From positions 1-22,101 of the forward strand of contig JAIXRD010000179.1 in the NCBI GenBank assembly GCA_027485365.1: 22,101 nucleotides of DNA. The letters run 5' to 3'. Shown here piece after piece: positions 1-7,866 of this stretch. Origin of the DNA: Cryomorphaceae bacterium. GTDB lineage: Bacteria; Bacteroidota; Bacteroidia; Flavobacteriales_D; Crocinitomicaceae. A program made the position numbers and the translations under genes. The notes below the pieces were generated by a model that searched no databases, had not been told where the DNA came from, and saw only the letters and a list, made by a program, of their open reading frames with translations. Every line of letters begins with the position of its first letter. Within the stretch, counting starts at the first letter, position 1.

Positions 1-491
1 ATCAATCGGTTCGTTAACCGCTGATTTTCTATAGCAACGGCGATAACATTGGTTAAGGTCTGTGCAAATTCAAGGTGCTGCTCTTTTTCGGCAGAGGCAT
101 TAGCTACAGCGTTTTCTGATAACAGTAAATAGGCCAAGGGATTTCCTTTATGAAACACCGGAATAATGATATTGAATTCACTAAGTAGGCTGGAGTTAGA
201 TTCCGCTACGATGGTCAATTCTTTAATGCGTTGCAGTTGATCAAGATGAGAAGTCAGATCAATTTTCCCTTTCATTCCAGATTTATGGAGGATTTTCCAC
301 CCATTAGAATTGGTAATCAACACGAATTTTCTGATGCTTAGTTGTTCCTTAAGAATAAAGGAATAAATACTGAGTAAATCGTCTACAGAAGATTGGGTAT
401 TAATTGCTGAGGTAATCGACAGTAATGAATTGAGTTTCAATTCATGTAATGCGAGTTGACGTTCAAGGGTATTAATTACGCGTTCGCTCAT
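1..491 (-). CDS. GAF-domain signalling protein, N-terminal part (gene runs off the left edge)
   Basis: No stop codon interrupts this frame from the ATG at 491 to the window edge, giving the first 163 residues. The first ~35 residues are a charged, Leu-rich helix that looks like a short coiled coil (ERQLALHELKLNSLLSI). Residues ~36-160 alternate hydrophobic strands and helices as in a GAF sensor domain, ending in an amphipathic helix (TNVIAVAIENQRL) typical of the GAF-to-effector linker. In Bacteroidota such N-termini often precede a SpoIIE/PP2C phosphatase, but the effector domain lies outside the window, so that part is inference. The ATG overlaps the stop of the upstream LpxD-family gene as ATGA, so the two are probably translationally coupled. 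A histidine kinase or other output domain is not excluded. Confidence 0.75.
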   Translation of the reverse strand, partial: MSERVINTLERQLALHELKLNSLLSITSAINTQSSVDDLLSIYSFILKEQLSIRKFVLITNSNGWKILHKSGMKGKIDLTSHLDQLQRIKELTIVAESNSSLLSEFNIIIPVFHKGNPLAYLLLSENAVANASAEKEQHLEFAQTLTNVIAVAIENQRLTNRL

Positions 492-1393
492 TGATGTTTT
501 CTGAGAAAATCAGGAAGTTGTTTTACTGCGGCCATTTCTTTGAATTTTTCTCTCACTTCACTGCACGGACTTCCAAAGTAGGTGGCATTTCCTGCAAGGC
601 TTTTTGAAATTCCACTTTGGGCTAAAATTACCGCATCGTCACCAATATGAATACCGCTCGCGCAGCCAACTTGTCCCCACATCGTTACTCGGTTGCCAAT
701 ATCCACGCAACCGGCAATCCCTACATGGGAGGCAAACAAACAGTTGGCCCCGATTCTGGTATCATGCCCAATCTGAACTAAATTATCGATTTTAGTACCC
801 TTTCCAATGTAGGTTACATCCGTCACGCCGCGATCTATGGTGCAATTTGCTCCAATTTCCACATGGTCAGCAATTTCTACATTCCCACAACTAAACATGG
901 CCGTATATTGGTGGTTTGACTTTTTAAAGTAAAACGCCGTGTGTCCGATTACCGTGTTTGGACCAATCGATACATGATTACCAATTATGGTGTCATCCAT
1001 GATACAAACCCCTGGAGCAAGTTTTACATCGGACCCAATCGTTACATTCTTTCCAATAAAAACTCCCGGATATTCCGCCGAACGGGTAAACGGGGCACGT
1101 TGTTTTTGGGAATATCCGAAGCGTGTGATTTGGTTGAAAATGTCAAAGGGTTTTTCGGTAATCAATAGACCTTTTCCTTCAGGGCATTCCACCTGCTTAT
1201 CTATAATGATTACAGTAGCATGCGATTGCAGGGCTTTGTCGTAGTATTTCGGGTGATCCACAAATACGATGTCTCCGGGAACCACGCGATGTATTTCATT
1301 AATTCCTGTGATGGTTAATTCAGGAGAACCAACGGAGGTGCAACCGAACTGCTTAGAGATAGCGTCTAATGTGTATGGAATATCAAACTTCAT
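488..1393 (-). CDS. lpxD: LpxD-family UDP-3-O-acylglucosamine N-acyltransferase (divergent paralogue type)
   Basis: 301 residues. Residues ~25-65 match the LpxD N-terminal uridine-binding domain (TGINEIHRVVPGDIVFV), and ~108-270 are hexapeptide repeats of a left-handed beta-helix. LpxD transfers a 3-hydroxyacyl chain to the glucosamine 2-amine in lipid A synthesis, in the cytosol at the inner membrane. The catalytic His is present (His210 in DNLVQIGHDT). The second conserved His of canonical LpxD, in GHxxIGD, is replaced: the aligned stretch is GQVGCASGIHIGDD, with Gly at that place. The protein is also shorter than the usual ~340 residues and lacks the long C-terminal helix. It resembles the second LpxD-like protein that many Flavobacteriales carry besides the true lpxD, so its substrate may differ. 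A weak -7 box (TAATTTTA) lies 16 nt upstream of the ATG. Confidence 0.85.
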   Translation of the reverse strand: MKFDIPYTLDAISKQFGCTSVGSPELTITGINEIHRVVPGDIVFVDHPKYYDKALQSHATVIIIDKQVECPEGKGLLITEKPFDIFNQITRFGYSQKQRAPFTRSAEYPGVFIGKNVTIGSDVKLAPGVCIMDDTIIGNHVSIGPNTVIGHTAFYFKKSNHQYTAMFSCGNVEIADHVEIGANCTIDRGVTDVTYIGKGTKIDNLVQIGHDTRIGANCLFASHVGIAGCVDIGNRVTMWGQVGCASGIHIGDDAVILAQSGISKSLAGNATYFGSPCSEVREKFKEMAAVKQLPDFLRKHQ

Positions 1394-1409
1394 GTGTATG
1401 TTGAAGGTA

Positions 1410-1417
1410 TAAAATTA
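1410..1417 (-). promoter_or_regulatory. Putative -7 element of the lpxD-like gene
   Basis: TAATTTTA on the minus strand, 7 of 8 positions of the Bacteroidota TAnnTTTG box, ends 16 nt before the ATG at 1393. No TTG is visible at the expected -33 distance. The main support is that the same 16-17 nt distance recurs before other genes here. Confidence 0.4.
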
Positions 1418-1503
1418 AGGACATCCTTTGCGTGAAAATTGCATGAAATAAATAGTTATGAGCGGCTTTCTGTTAGTTTATTTGAAAATTACTTCAATAG
1501 GGT

Positions 1504-1533
1504 TTGTTTAATTCATTTGATTTACTACCTTTG
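1504..1533 (+). promoter_or_regulatory. Promoter of rpmE (TTG-N19-TACCTTTG)
   Basis: A TTTG/TTG -33 element (1504-1506) and a perfect TAnnTTTG box (TACCTTTG, 1526-1533) are 19 nt apart, the canonical primary sigma factor promoter of Bacteroidota. The box ends 17 nt before the L31 ATG. The region between has no Shine-Dalgarno sequence. Confidence 0.8.
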
Positions 1534-1550
1534 CACTCCTATTTTGTATC

Positions 1551-1805
1551 ATGAAAAAAGAAATACATCCAGACGATTACCGATTAGTAGTGTTTAAAGA
1601 CATGTCTAACGATTATGCATTTATTTGTCCATCTTGTGCTCCTGCAAAAGAAACCATTCAATGGGAAGATGGAAATGAGTATCCGTTAGTGAAATTGGAT
1701 ATCTCTCATAAGTCTCATCCATTCTTCACTGGAATTGCTCAGTTTGTGGATACAGCAGGACGTATTGATAAGTTCAAAACACGTTTTGGTCGTACGATGA
1801 AATAA
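1551..1805 (+). CDS. rpmE2: Type B 50S ribosomal protein L31
   Basis: 84 residues, the right length for L31 type B (the longer, classically zinc-free form). The signature blocks are KKEIHPDDYRLVVFKDMS at the N-terminus, YPLVKLDISHKSHPFFTG in the middle and VDTAGRIDKFKTRF at the end. L31 sits on the large subunit at the bridge to the small subunit. The usual type A zinc cysteines are absent: the segment before HPFFTG reads SHKS where type A has CxxC. Unexpectedly there is a CPSC pair at residues 26-29, where the type B sequences I know carry residues such as TRST or TKST. A strong promoter lies upstream and a hairpin terminator just downstream, so it is a single-gene transcript. Confidence 0.95.
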   Translation: MKKEIHPDDYRLVVFKDMSNDYAFICPSCAPAKETIQWEDGNEYPLVKLDISHKSHPFFTGIAQFVDTAGRIDKFKTRFGRTMK

Positions 1806-1832
1806 GAACCATTTGGTTTTACCATATTTAAA

Positions 1833-1863
1833 AACCATTCCGTTTCGGGATGGTTTTTTTTTT
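1833..1863 (+). terminator. Rho-independent terminator between rpmE and sua5, probably bidirectional
   Basis: AACCATTCC (1833-1841) pairs with GGGATGGTT (1847-1855) with one G-T pair and a 5-nt loop, followed by a T tract to 1863. An A-rich left flank (1830-1834) gives a short T tract on the opposite strand, so it can also end the converging sua5 transcript. Confidence 0.85.
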
Positions 1864-1873
1864 GCGTGTTTGT

Positions 1874-2830
1874 TTAATTGAATTTTGCCGTAGCGCGTTG
1901 AAGTCGATCGAGAATGGTTAAGCCAAGGCCTTCGGCCAGCGGTTTTTCAATATAGATTGCATTGAAACCACAGCCATCCATGGTAATTAATGTATGGTAT
2001 AAATTCCGAGCTACTTCTTTTAAATCACCGGTGGAGCTCAATGTCATACAAGGAGCAGAAGCAAAACCCTCAGGGATCGACTGTATGAAAATATAGCCTG
2101 TATTTTCTTCGAATTTAAGATCATTAGTTAGGTAGTGCAGCGGAGTTCTTGTTGCATAGTGATATTTCACCATGCCGGGTGCTAAGGGTGACTGTTCTGC
2201 CTGATTTTTTACTTCTGGTATATATCCTAAGGTTGAAGAAAGTTCATCCAAATCAATACTTCCTAAGCGATAAACAATAACCCGATCTCCATCCATACCA
2301 ACAATGGTGGATTCCAAGCCATAATGACAGGTCCCACCATCTAGAATTAAAGGGATTTCTCCATTTAATTGAGCTAACACTTCTTCTGCCCGTGTTGGAC
2401 TAACCGACCCATATTTATTTGCACTCGGAGCAGCAACTGGAAAATCAAGAAGATTCAACAAGGCCAAAAATAGAGGGTGCGATGGAAAACGTACTGCCAC
2501 AAGCGATGATCCACTCGTGATTTCAGCTGGCACCTTGCTTGTTTTTGGTACAAGAAAGGTAATTGGTCCTGGACTAAAATGATCGTACAAAACCTTCAAT
2601 TCATCATGAAATGAAAGCATATACGGCTTTGCCATAGGTAAACATGCAAAATGTAAAATCAATGGATTGCTCGTTGGTCTTTGTTTTACGCTAAATATAG
2701 TTGAAACTGCTTCTGGACTCAGCGCATTTGAGGCTAATCCATACACGGTTTCGGTTGGTATTCCAATGACTTGATTTGCCCGAAGTGCATCAGCAGCTTG
2801 CTTAATATCCGTGGTAATTTGTGTAATCAC
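1874..2830 (-). CDS. sua5: L-threonylcarbamoyladenylate synthase, Sua5 type
   Basis: 318 residues. It makes threonylcarbamoyl-AMP from threonine, bicarbonate and ATP for the t6A modification at position 37 of ANN-decoding tRNAs. The YrdC domain spans ~5-195, with the N-terminal motif IPTETVYGL (24-32), the ATP/threonine-binding KQRPTSNPL (49-57), PSAN (135-138) and GLESTIV (171-177). The conserved linker PGMVKYHYA (218-226) and a C-terminal Sua5 domain follow, so this is the two-domain form rather than short TsaC. The start is GTG: no ATG occurs before the essential N-terminal motif and the next Met is residue 66. A perfect -7 box TATCTTTG ends only 4 nt before this GTG, implying a leaderless mRNA. 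Confidence 0.93.
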   Translation of the reverse strand: MITQITTDIKQAADALRANQVIGIPTETVYGLASNALSPEAVSTIFSVKQRPTSNPLILHFACLPMAKPYMLSFHDELKVLYDHFSPGPITFLVPKTSKVPAEITSGSSLVAVRFPSHPLFLALLNLLDFPVAAPSANKYGSVSPTRAEEVLAQLNGEIPLILDGGTCHYGLESTIVGMDGDRVIVYRLGSIDLDELSSTLGYIPEVKNQAEQSPLAPGMVKYHYATRTPLHYLTNDLKFEENTGYIFIQSIPEGFASAPCMTLSSTGDLKEVARNLYHTLITMDGCGFNAIYIEKPLAEGLGLTILDRLQRATAKFN

Positions 2831-2834
2831 GAAA

Positions 2835-2842
2835 CAAAGATA
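2835..2842 (-). promoter_or_regulatory. -7 element abutting the sua5 GTG start
   Basis: TATCTTTG on the minus strand is a perfect TAnnTTTG match and ends 4 nt before the GTG at 2830, so transcription would begin at or next to the start codon. The expected -33 position reads TTAG, a poor match. Confidence 0.6.
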
Positions 2843-2905
2843 ACCGATATTTTTTGGGCGCTAATCGCGCTGTGAATCTCTTGTTAAAAAAAAAACTTCG
2901 GACCC

Positions 2906-2936
2906 TTGAAGGATAAGCTAACAAGGTGTATCTTTG
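2906..2936 (+). promoter_or_regulatory. Promoter of the response regulator (TTG-N20-TATCTTTG)
   Basis: TTG at 2906-2908 and a perfect TATCTTTG box at 2929-2936 have a 20-nt spacer. The box ends 25 nt before the GTG start. It is divergent from the sua5 promoter, with about 60 nt between them including an A10 run. Confidence 0.75.
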
Positions 2937-2961
2937 CCTTGTTTAAAACCATTCTAAATAA

Positions 2962-3633
2962 GTGAATTTAATTTTAGCAGATAGCAATCAATTGATTCGG
3001 GTCGGTTTAAAGGCTACCCTTTCTGGGTTGTCAGAGGTAAATTCAATTACGGAGCTAAATAACGGAAAGCAGTTAATTGATTTCGCTCAGCAAGGAGGAA
3101 TTGCTATCGTATTAATTGACTACACGGCAGAAGGATTTGATATTGATCATGTTACTGCTGCGCTTCGCTTAAATCCAGAGTTAAAATTTATTGGTTTAAC
3201 ATACTTACAATCTGCACAAACTTTAGTGGATGCCCTACGGGGAGGGGTAATGAGTTACATAAAAAAGGATTGTGATCTTCAAGAGATTTATGATGCTGTA
3301 CTTGAAACTGCTAAAGGAAATAAGTTTTTTTGTGGTAAGATCCTTGAAACCATAAATAAATCAAATTTGGATGTGGATGATATTGATCATGGCGGTTTAA
3401 CCTGTGATCCAGTCATGATGTCTGACAGAGAAAATGAGATTATTGTCCTTATTGCGGAAGGCTACACCAATGATCAGATTGCTGAAATGCTATTCTTGAG
3501 CAAACATACCGTGAATACACATCGCAAGAACATCCTCTTTAAACTAGGCGTGAAAAATACGGCCGGAATTGTTATGTATGCTGTAAAAACGCAATTAGTT
3601 TCGCCGAATAAATTTCTTTTTGCGGCTAATTAA
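2962..3633 (+). CDS. LuxR/NarL-type response regulator, orphan
   Basis: 223 residues with a GTG start. The receiver domain covers ~1-120: Asp7 in the acid pocket (only one acidic residue here, where the pair DD is usual), the phospho-acceptor Asp53 (VLIDY), Thr80 and Lys102 (YIKKD). A LuxR-type helix-turn-helix covers ~150-215, with the recognition segment LSKHTVNTHRKNILFKLGV. The linker of ~30 residues is acidic. It should bind DNA as a phosphorylation-controlled dimer. No histidine kinase is nearby, so the partner is unknown. It has its own promoter. Its stop codon lies inside the 3' end of the converging receptor gene (8 nt shared) with no terminator between them. Confidence 0.9.
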   Translation: MNLILADSNQLIRVGLKATLSGLSEVNSITELNNGKQLIDFAQQGGIAIVLIDYTAEGFDIDHVTAALRLNPELKFIGLTYLQSAQTLVDALRGGVMSYIKKDCDLQEIYDAVLETAKGNKFFCGKILETINKSNLDVDDIDHGGLTCDPVMMSDRENEIIVLIAEGYTNDQIAEMLFLSKHTVNTHRKNILFKLGVKNTAGIVMYAVKTQLVSPNKFLFAAN

Positions 3634-6247
3634 AGCGACAAATAAACTTTAAATTCACCCTGCGTTGAGTTAGGTAATTTGGAATGCTATAATACTTTCC
3701 TTCCACATCTTGAATCCATTGTTTTGACAGTACATTATTTACACCGAGTAAATTGAAAATTTCCAGAGACACCATGGATTCCGGTACATGTTTGTGCCAC
3801 CATCCTTGTTTTTTACTCACCAAATTATATGATAAGCCCAGATCAACACGGAAATAGGCCCTCATTCTCAGGGTATCTTTGTAACGATCTCCTCCCGGAG
3901 GACCATAAGGTAAAGGTGCGCCGTATTGTAATCCCATTTGTACGGTAAAGTTTTCAAATCCCGGCATTTGATCTTGAACTAAGGCACCAACAGTTAAGAA
4001 CTGATCGGTTGGACGTGGAATGAACCCCGGGAAGAACGTGGCACTATCCACTACTACTTGATCTTCACTGTATCCGAAAATTATTTTCTCTCCAGCTGCA
4101 TTGTAATATTCTTGGTACGAATCATATTTCAAGTTTTCGCGCGTTTGCATGATGCCAAGTTTGAAAAAGGATTCAATCCCGGGAACAAATTCTCCATGCA
4201 CGTTAAAGTCGATTCCGGTGGCATAAGCTACGGCATCGTTGTTCGCATAATACCGCGTACGTACATTTTCTATTTCATATGGATTTACGTCCCACAAATA
4301 CTTGTAAAAAATTTCCCCGGAAAATTTAAATGGCCGTTCCCGTTGCCACATATTGAAGAATACATCCGCGCCTAACACGGCATGAACAGATTTTTGCGAT
4401 TGTACCTTGGTATTTAAGTTTCCATCCAGGGTTCGGAATTCACGATAGAATGGCGGTTGGTAATAGGTTCCTGTTGCAAAGCGATAACTCAGGTTTCTTC
4501 GAACCACTTTGTTGTTTCGTACCATGTATGCGCGGGGAAAATAGGTAGCTGAAAATCGTGGAGTGAGATAGAATTCGTTATTCACAGACGTATAGCCAGC
4601 CCGTCCACCCAAGGAAAATGCAAATTTCGAGGCGCTTTCGGCAAGGGTTTCTGTGAATGTTTTGATGATTTTTTTACCGTCGATTTTTTGTTTTTGGTGC
4701 ACAGTTACGCGCTCTTGAAAGCGTGTGTGAGATTTACTATAGTTCCATTGAAGATAGCCGGTAGCCTTATGGTTTACAAGATTTAAATTACTCTTAATGG
4801 TTTCAAATAACTCCACTTCATTAGAGTTTCCTTGCGGAACGCTATATCCTGCGGAGTCGATCATTTTCCACTCGCTTAATACATCCCCAAAACGGTCTAA
4901 TTCATAGCCCGCGCCCCACAAAAGCTCAGAACTAACAAATCGCGTTCTGTACATATCGATGTAGTCCTTTTTAAATACATACGAACCTTCATGATATGCA
5001 TTATATATTTGTGCATTCAAGCGATTTCGTGCATGGTTTAAGAAGGTTCCAATCCCCAATACGGCAATAGAATCTCCATACTCTTCTTTGGATGGATCGG
5101 TTTCAAGTTCGTTGATGTAGTATTGTCCTTGAATATCAAAATATTCACGTTCATCCGATTGAAAACCTATTAGGAAAAACCCAAGTTTGGTTTTTGTGTT
5201 TGGGGTGTAGTTGAGCGAGGTACCAACCATCGTTGTTTGAAATCGTGTACTTTCTTTACCATCGAAGTAAATCCGAAAGGAATAGGCTTCGTTAGCCGTC
5301 CCGAAATCAGTATTAGATGTTTGTGGTGCAAAGCGGTAGTTATTGGAGGAATAGTGAGCTAATATCGACCACGTAAGTTTTGGATTAAGCTGGTACTCTC
5401 CAAGAAATTGTCCATCTGCAAATACGGGGTTATAGGCCCCTTTGGTAGGAAGTGAGTTAAGAAAATACCCATTTGATCGATAGCGAGCTCCAGCCACATA
5501 AGTGAATTTTTTCCCCAGCGTACCTTCCACATGCGCTTCTTCACTGAGCAAGGAAAGGGCCAATGAGCTTCTAAAAGCAGTTGGTTTTTTGTAGGTGATG
5601 TCGAGCACAGAACTCAAGCGATCGCCATATTGTGCGTCAAAGCCTCCTGCTGAAAATTTTACTTTTTCTACTAAGGCTGAATGAATAAAACTCATGCCTT
5701 CTTGTTGTCCGGATCGTGTTAAAAATGGTCGATATACAAGGAATCCATTTACATACACTAAATTCTCATCATAATTACCGCCACGCACATTATAGTTTGA
5801 TGTCAATTCGTTGTTTGAAGTAGCTGGTTTTGTCAGTGTGAGGTATTTCTCAACCGAAATCATTTGCTGTAAGTCAATGGTTGGCAATTCAATTAAATCA
5901 AAGGGGTCCTCTTTAATGCGTTGAACTACCACCGTTTCACTCACTTGGATTTGAAATAGGACCGTGGGGACAGAAGTTACAGGACTTTTATTTACAACGA
6001 TTTGACGTTTTTCTTGGTAGGCTTGATAGCTAAACAACAACGAAAGCGTATCGCCGAGCCCTGCTTCAAAAGCGAATTCACCCTTGGCGTCTGTAGTTGA
6101 AAGCATCTTTACATGCTTCAGATCAGTGATGGTAACCTCTGAAATTGGCTTCCCTTTTTTGTCGATACAAATTCCCTCAACGTTTACCACTTGTCCGAAG
6201 GATTGGATAACAGTTAAAACAAAAAGGAGGGTATTGAAAAGCTTCAC
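3626..6247 (-). CDS. TonB-dependent outer-membrane receptor with carboxypeptidase-regulatory-like N-domain
   Basis: 873 residues. A signal peptide (residues 1 to ~18, ending SFG before QVVNVEG) is followed by a carboxypeptidase-regulatory-like beta-sandwich (~20-105), a plug domain (~125-225, with NYNVRGGNYDENLVYVNGF and AGGFDAQYGDRLSSVLDI) and a long 22-strand-type barrel ending in the aromatic-rich strand LKFICRFN. The substrate cannot be read from the sequence: no SusD partner, siderophore gene or metal regulator is adjacent. The start is GTG. A TACTTTTG box ends 4 nt before it, which supports this start and again suggests a leaderless mRNA. It converges with the response regulator. Confidence 0.9.
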   Translation of the reverse strand: MKLFNTLLFVLTVIQSFGQVVNVEGICIDKKGKPISEVTITDLKHVKMLSTTDAKGEFAFEAGLGDTLSLLFSYQAYQEKRQIVVNKSPVTSVPTVLFQIQVSETVVVQRIKEDPFDLIELPTIDLQQMISVEKYLTLTKPATSNNELTSNYNVRGGNYDENLVYVNGFLVYRPFLTRSGQQEGMSFIHSALVEKVKFSAGGFDAQYGDRLSSVLDITYKKPTAFRSSLALSLLSEEAHVEGTLGKKFTYVAGARYRSNGYFLNSLPTKGAYNPVFADGQFLGEYQLNPKLTWSILAHYSSNNYRFAPQTSNTDFGTANEAYSFRIYFDGKESTRFQTTMVGTSLNYTPNTKTKLGFFLIGFQSDEREYFDIQGQYYINELETDPSKEEYGDSIAVLGIGTFLNHARNRLNAQIYNAYHEGSYVFKKDYIDMYRTRFVSSELLWGAGYELDRFGDVLSEWKMIDSAGYSVPQGNSNEVELFETIKSNLNLVNHKATGYLQWNYSKSHTRFQERVTVHQKQKIDGKKIIKTFTETLAESASKFAFSLGGRAGYTSVNNEFYLTPRFSATYFPRAYMVRNNKVVRRNLSYRFATGTYYQPPFYREFRTLDGNLNTKVQSQKSVHAVLGADVFFNMWQRERPFKFSGEIFYKYLWDVNPYEIENVRTRYYANNDAVAYATGIDFNVHGEFVPGIESFFKLGIMQTRENLKYDSYQEYYNAAGEKIIFGYSEDQVVVDSATFFPGFIPRPTDQFLTVGALVQDQMPGFENFTVQMGLQYGAPLPYGPPGGDRYKDTLRMRAYFRVDLGLSYNLVSKKQGWWHKHVPESMVSLEIFNLLGVNNVLSKQWIQDVEGKYYSIPNYLTQRRVNLKFICRFN

Positions 6248-6251
6248 AAGA

Positions 6252-6259
6252 CAAAAGTA
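6252..6259 (-). promoter_or_regulatory. -7 element abutting the receptor GTG start
   Basis: TACTTTTG on the minus strand matches TAnnTTTG perfectly and ends 4 nt before the GTG at 6247, the same geometry as sua5. No TTG is seen at the -33 distance. Confidence 0.55.
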
Positions 6260-6321
6260 AACGAAAATAGGCGTGGAATTATTTTCGGAGGCGAATAATA
6301 CGCAATATCATGCGTCTATAC

Positions 6322-6353
6322 TTGCATATAACGGAAGAAAAGTTTTATATTTG
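6322..6353 (+). promoter_or_regulatory. Promoter of tRNA-His (TTG-N21-TATATTTG)
   Basis: TTG at 6322-6324 and a perfect box TATATTTG at 6346-6353 are separated by 21 nt. The box ends 11 nt before the tRNA. Confidence 0.75.
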
Positions 6354-6364
6354 TGCCCCTAAAT

Positions 6365-6439
<75 letters not shown>

Positions 6440-6465
6440 CAAGGTTCTATAATGAACAAGAATAT

Positions 6466-6499
6466 ATCCCGATTCGCAGCAGTGGTCGGGATTTTTTTT
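6466..6499 (+). terminator. Rho-independent terminator of tRNA-His
   Basis: ATCCCGA (6466-6472) pairs with TCGGGAT (6486-6492), with a 13-nt loop and a run of eight T to 6499. It isolates the tRNA from the downstream lipoprotein gene. Confidence 0.8.
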
Positions 6500-6506
6500 A
6501 CCTTTA
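6499..6506 (+). promoter_or_regulatory. Putative -7 element of the DUF1573 operon
   Basis: TACCTTTA (7 of 8 of TAnnTTTG) directly follows the terminator T tract and ends 16 nt before the ATG at 6523. No clear -33 TTG is seen, since that position lies in the terminator hairpin. Confidence 0.4.
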
Positions 6507-6522
6507 TTTGAGATCGTTGGAT

Positions 6523-7011
6523 ATGAAAAATATAGTTTTTGTTTTTTGCTTCATGCTGCTCTATGCCTGTCAAGCTCCAGAGAAAAAGGATGATTTTGGA
6601 TCTAGTATCGTTGCAGACTCTGAAAATGAACAAGCTCTTGAGGCTACGTTGGCAGAGGCAAAAAAGGAAGAAGCTGAACGTAAAAAAACGCTCAGTTCGG
6701 TTGGTTTTGACCGCATGCTTCATGACTTTGGAAGCATCGAAGCTGATGCCGATTACACCACCACATTTACAATTAAAAATACGGGCAAGAAGCCTTTGTT
6801 AATCTACGAAGTAAAAGCTTCTTGTGGGTGTACAGTACCAACCTGGAATAAGAAGCCAATTGAGCCGGGTACAAGCGATCAAATAGAAGTTACCTTTCAT
6901 CCGGGAAAGTCACAACTCGGTGAGCAAGACAAAACTATTTCTGTGATAACAAATACTTCACCAGGTGTTGCTGTATTGCAATTGAAAGCCTTTGTGAATC
7001 CTAAAAAATAA
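6523..7011 (+). CDS. DUF1573 lipoprotein
   Basis: 162 residues from the ATG at 6523. This start gives a clean lipoprotein signal, MKNIVFVFCFMLLYAC, with lipobox LYAC and lipidated Cys16; the frame stays open upstream but only across the tRNA and its terminator. A charged, helical spacer rich in Glu/Lys (~34-58) precedes a DUF1573 domain (~66-160): HDFGSIEADADYTTTFTIKN, the signature SCGCTVP with Cys101 and Cys103, and the end LQLKAFV. These Ig-like (ASPM/SPD-2/Hydin-like) domains are abundant in Bacteroidota surface and periplasmic proteins, and their function is not known. It is the first gene of a probable three-gene operon, 3 nt before the hydrolase. Confidence 0.9.
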   Translation: MKNIVFVFCFMLLYACQAPEKKDDFGSSIVADSENEQALEATLAEAKKEEAERKKTLSSVGFDRMLHDFGSIEADADYTTTFTIKNTGKKPLLIYEVKASCGCTVPTWNKKPIEPGTSDQIEVTFHPGKSQLGEQDKTISVITNTSPGVAVLQLKAFVNPKK

Positions 7012-7014
7012 GCC

Positions 7015-7866
7015 ATGAAAATTCATGTAATTGAAACCGGTCTCTTTAAACTTGATGGGGGAGCTATGTTTGGGGTGGTACCCAAAACACTTTGGCAAAA
7101 AACCAATCCAGCCGATGAGAATAACATGTGCACGTGGGCCTTACGTTGCTTACTGATCGAGGACGGTAAACGCCTAATGTTGATCGATACGGGCATTGGA
7201 GATAAACAATCAGAAAAGTTCTTTTCTCATTACCATTTGCAAGGAAACGATACCTTAATTGGTTCCATTCGAAAGGCAGGATTTCACGAGGATGACATTA
7301 CGGATGTGATTCTCACTCACCTACACTTTGATCATTGCGGGGGAGCGATTGCTTGGAATACGCAAAAAGACGGCTATCGTCCGGTATTTAAACATGCGAT
7401 CTATTGGAGTAATGCACCACATTGGCAATGGGCCACCATACCAAATGCTCGTGAAAAAGCCTCTTTTTTAGCAGAAAATATTCTCCCGATTCAAGAAAGT
7501 GGGCAATTAAAGTTCGTTGAACGAACCGGCTCATTCAGCGCAGAAGCATTTCCAAACATTGACCTTTTATTCGTGGATGGACACACGGATAGCATGATGA
7601 TTCCTCATATTAAATACAAAGGAAAAACCATTGTCTTTATGGCGGATTTATTGCCGAGTGTTGGACATATTCCTTTACCCTATGTGATGGGATATGATAC
7701 CCGCCCCTTGATTACCCTGGAAGAAAAAGGAAGTTTCTTAAATACTGCCGCAACGGAGAATTTTGTATTGTTTTTAGAGCACGATAGCGTTAATGAATGT
7801 TGCACCCTTCAGCACACGGAGAAAGGTGTAAGATTGGCCGAAACCTTTGCTTTTTCCTCACTTTAA
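7015..7866 (+). CDS. Metallo-beta-lactamase-fold hydrolase
   Basis: 283 residues, cytoplasmic (no signal peptide). The binuclear metal site is complete: LTHLHFDH (His102, His104, Asp106, His107), His190 in VDGHTDSM, Asp211 in FMADLLPS and a late His256 in FLEHD. The layout with an N-terminal ETGLFKLDGGAMFG and IDTGIGD (57-63) is that of the lactonase/quorum-quenching-like and arylesterase-like members of the fold, but the substrate cannot be assigned. Its TAA shares one base with the ATG of the next gene (TAATG), so the thioesterase is probably co-translated. Confidence 0.9.
   Translation: MKIHVIETGLFKLDGGAMFGVVPKTLWQKTNPADENNMCTWALRCLLIEDGKRLMLIDTGIGDKQSEKFFSHYHLQGNDTLIGSIRKAGFHEDDITDVILTHLHFDHCGGAIAWNTQKDGYRPVFKHAIYWSNAPHWQWATIPNAREKASFLAENILPIQESGQLKFVERTGSFSAEAFPNIDLLFVDGHTDSMMIPHIKYKGKTIVFMADLLPSVGHIPLPYVMGYDTRPLITLEEKGSFLNTAATENFVLFLEHDSVNECCTLQHTEKGVRLAETFAFSSL

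Noticed and set aside
604..1244. Plus-strand open frames opposite the lpxD-like gene.
   Set aside because: They are antisense to a well-supported hexapeptide-repeat protein and have no promoter or recognisable product.
7797..7865. Longer start for the PaaI thioesterase inside the metallo-hydrolase gene.
   Set aside because: The extra 23 residues do not fit the family. The ATG at 7866, overlapping the upstream stop as TAATG, is the normal coupled start.
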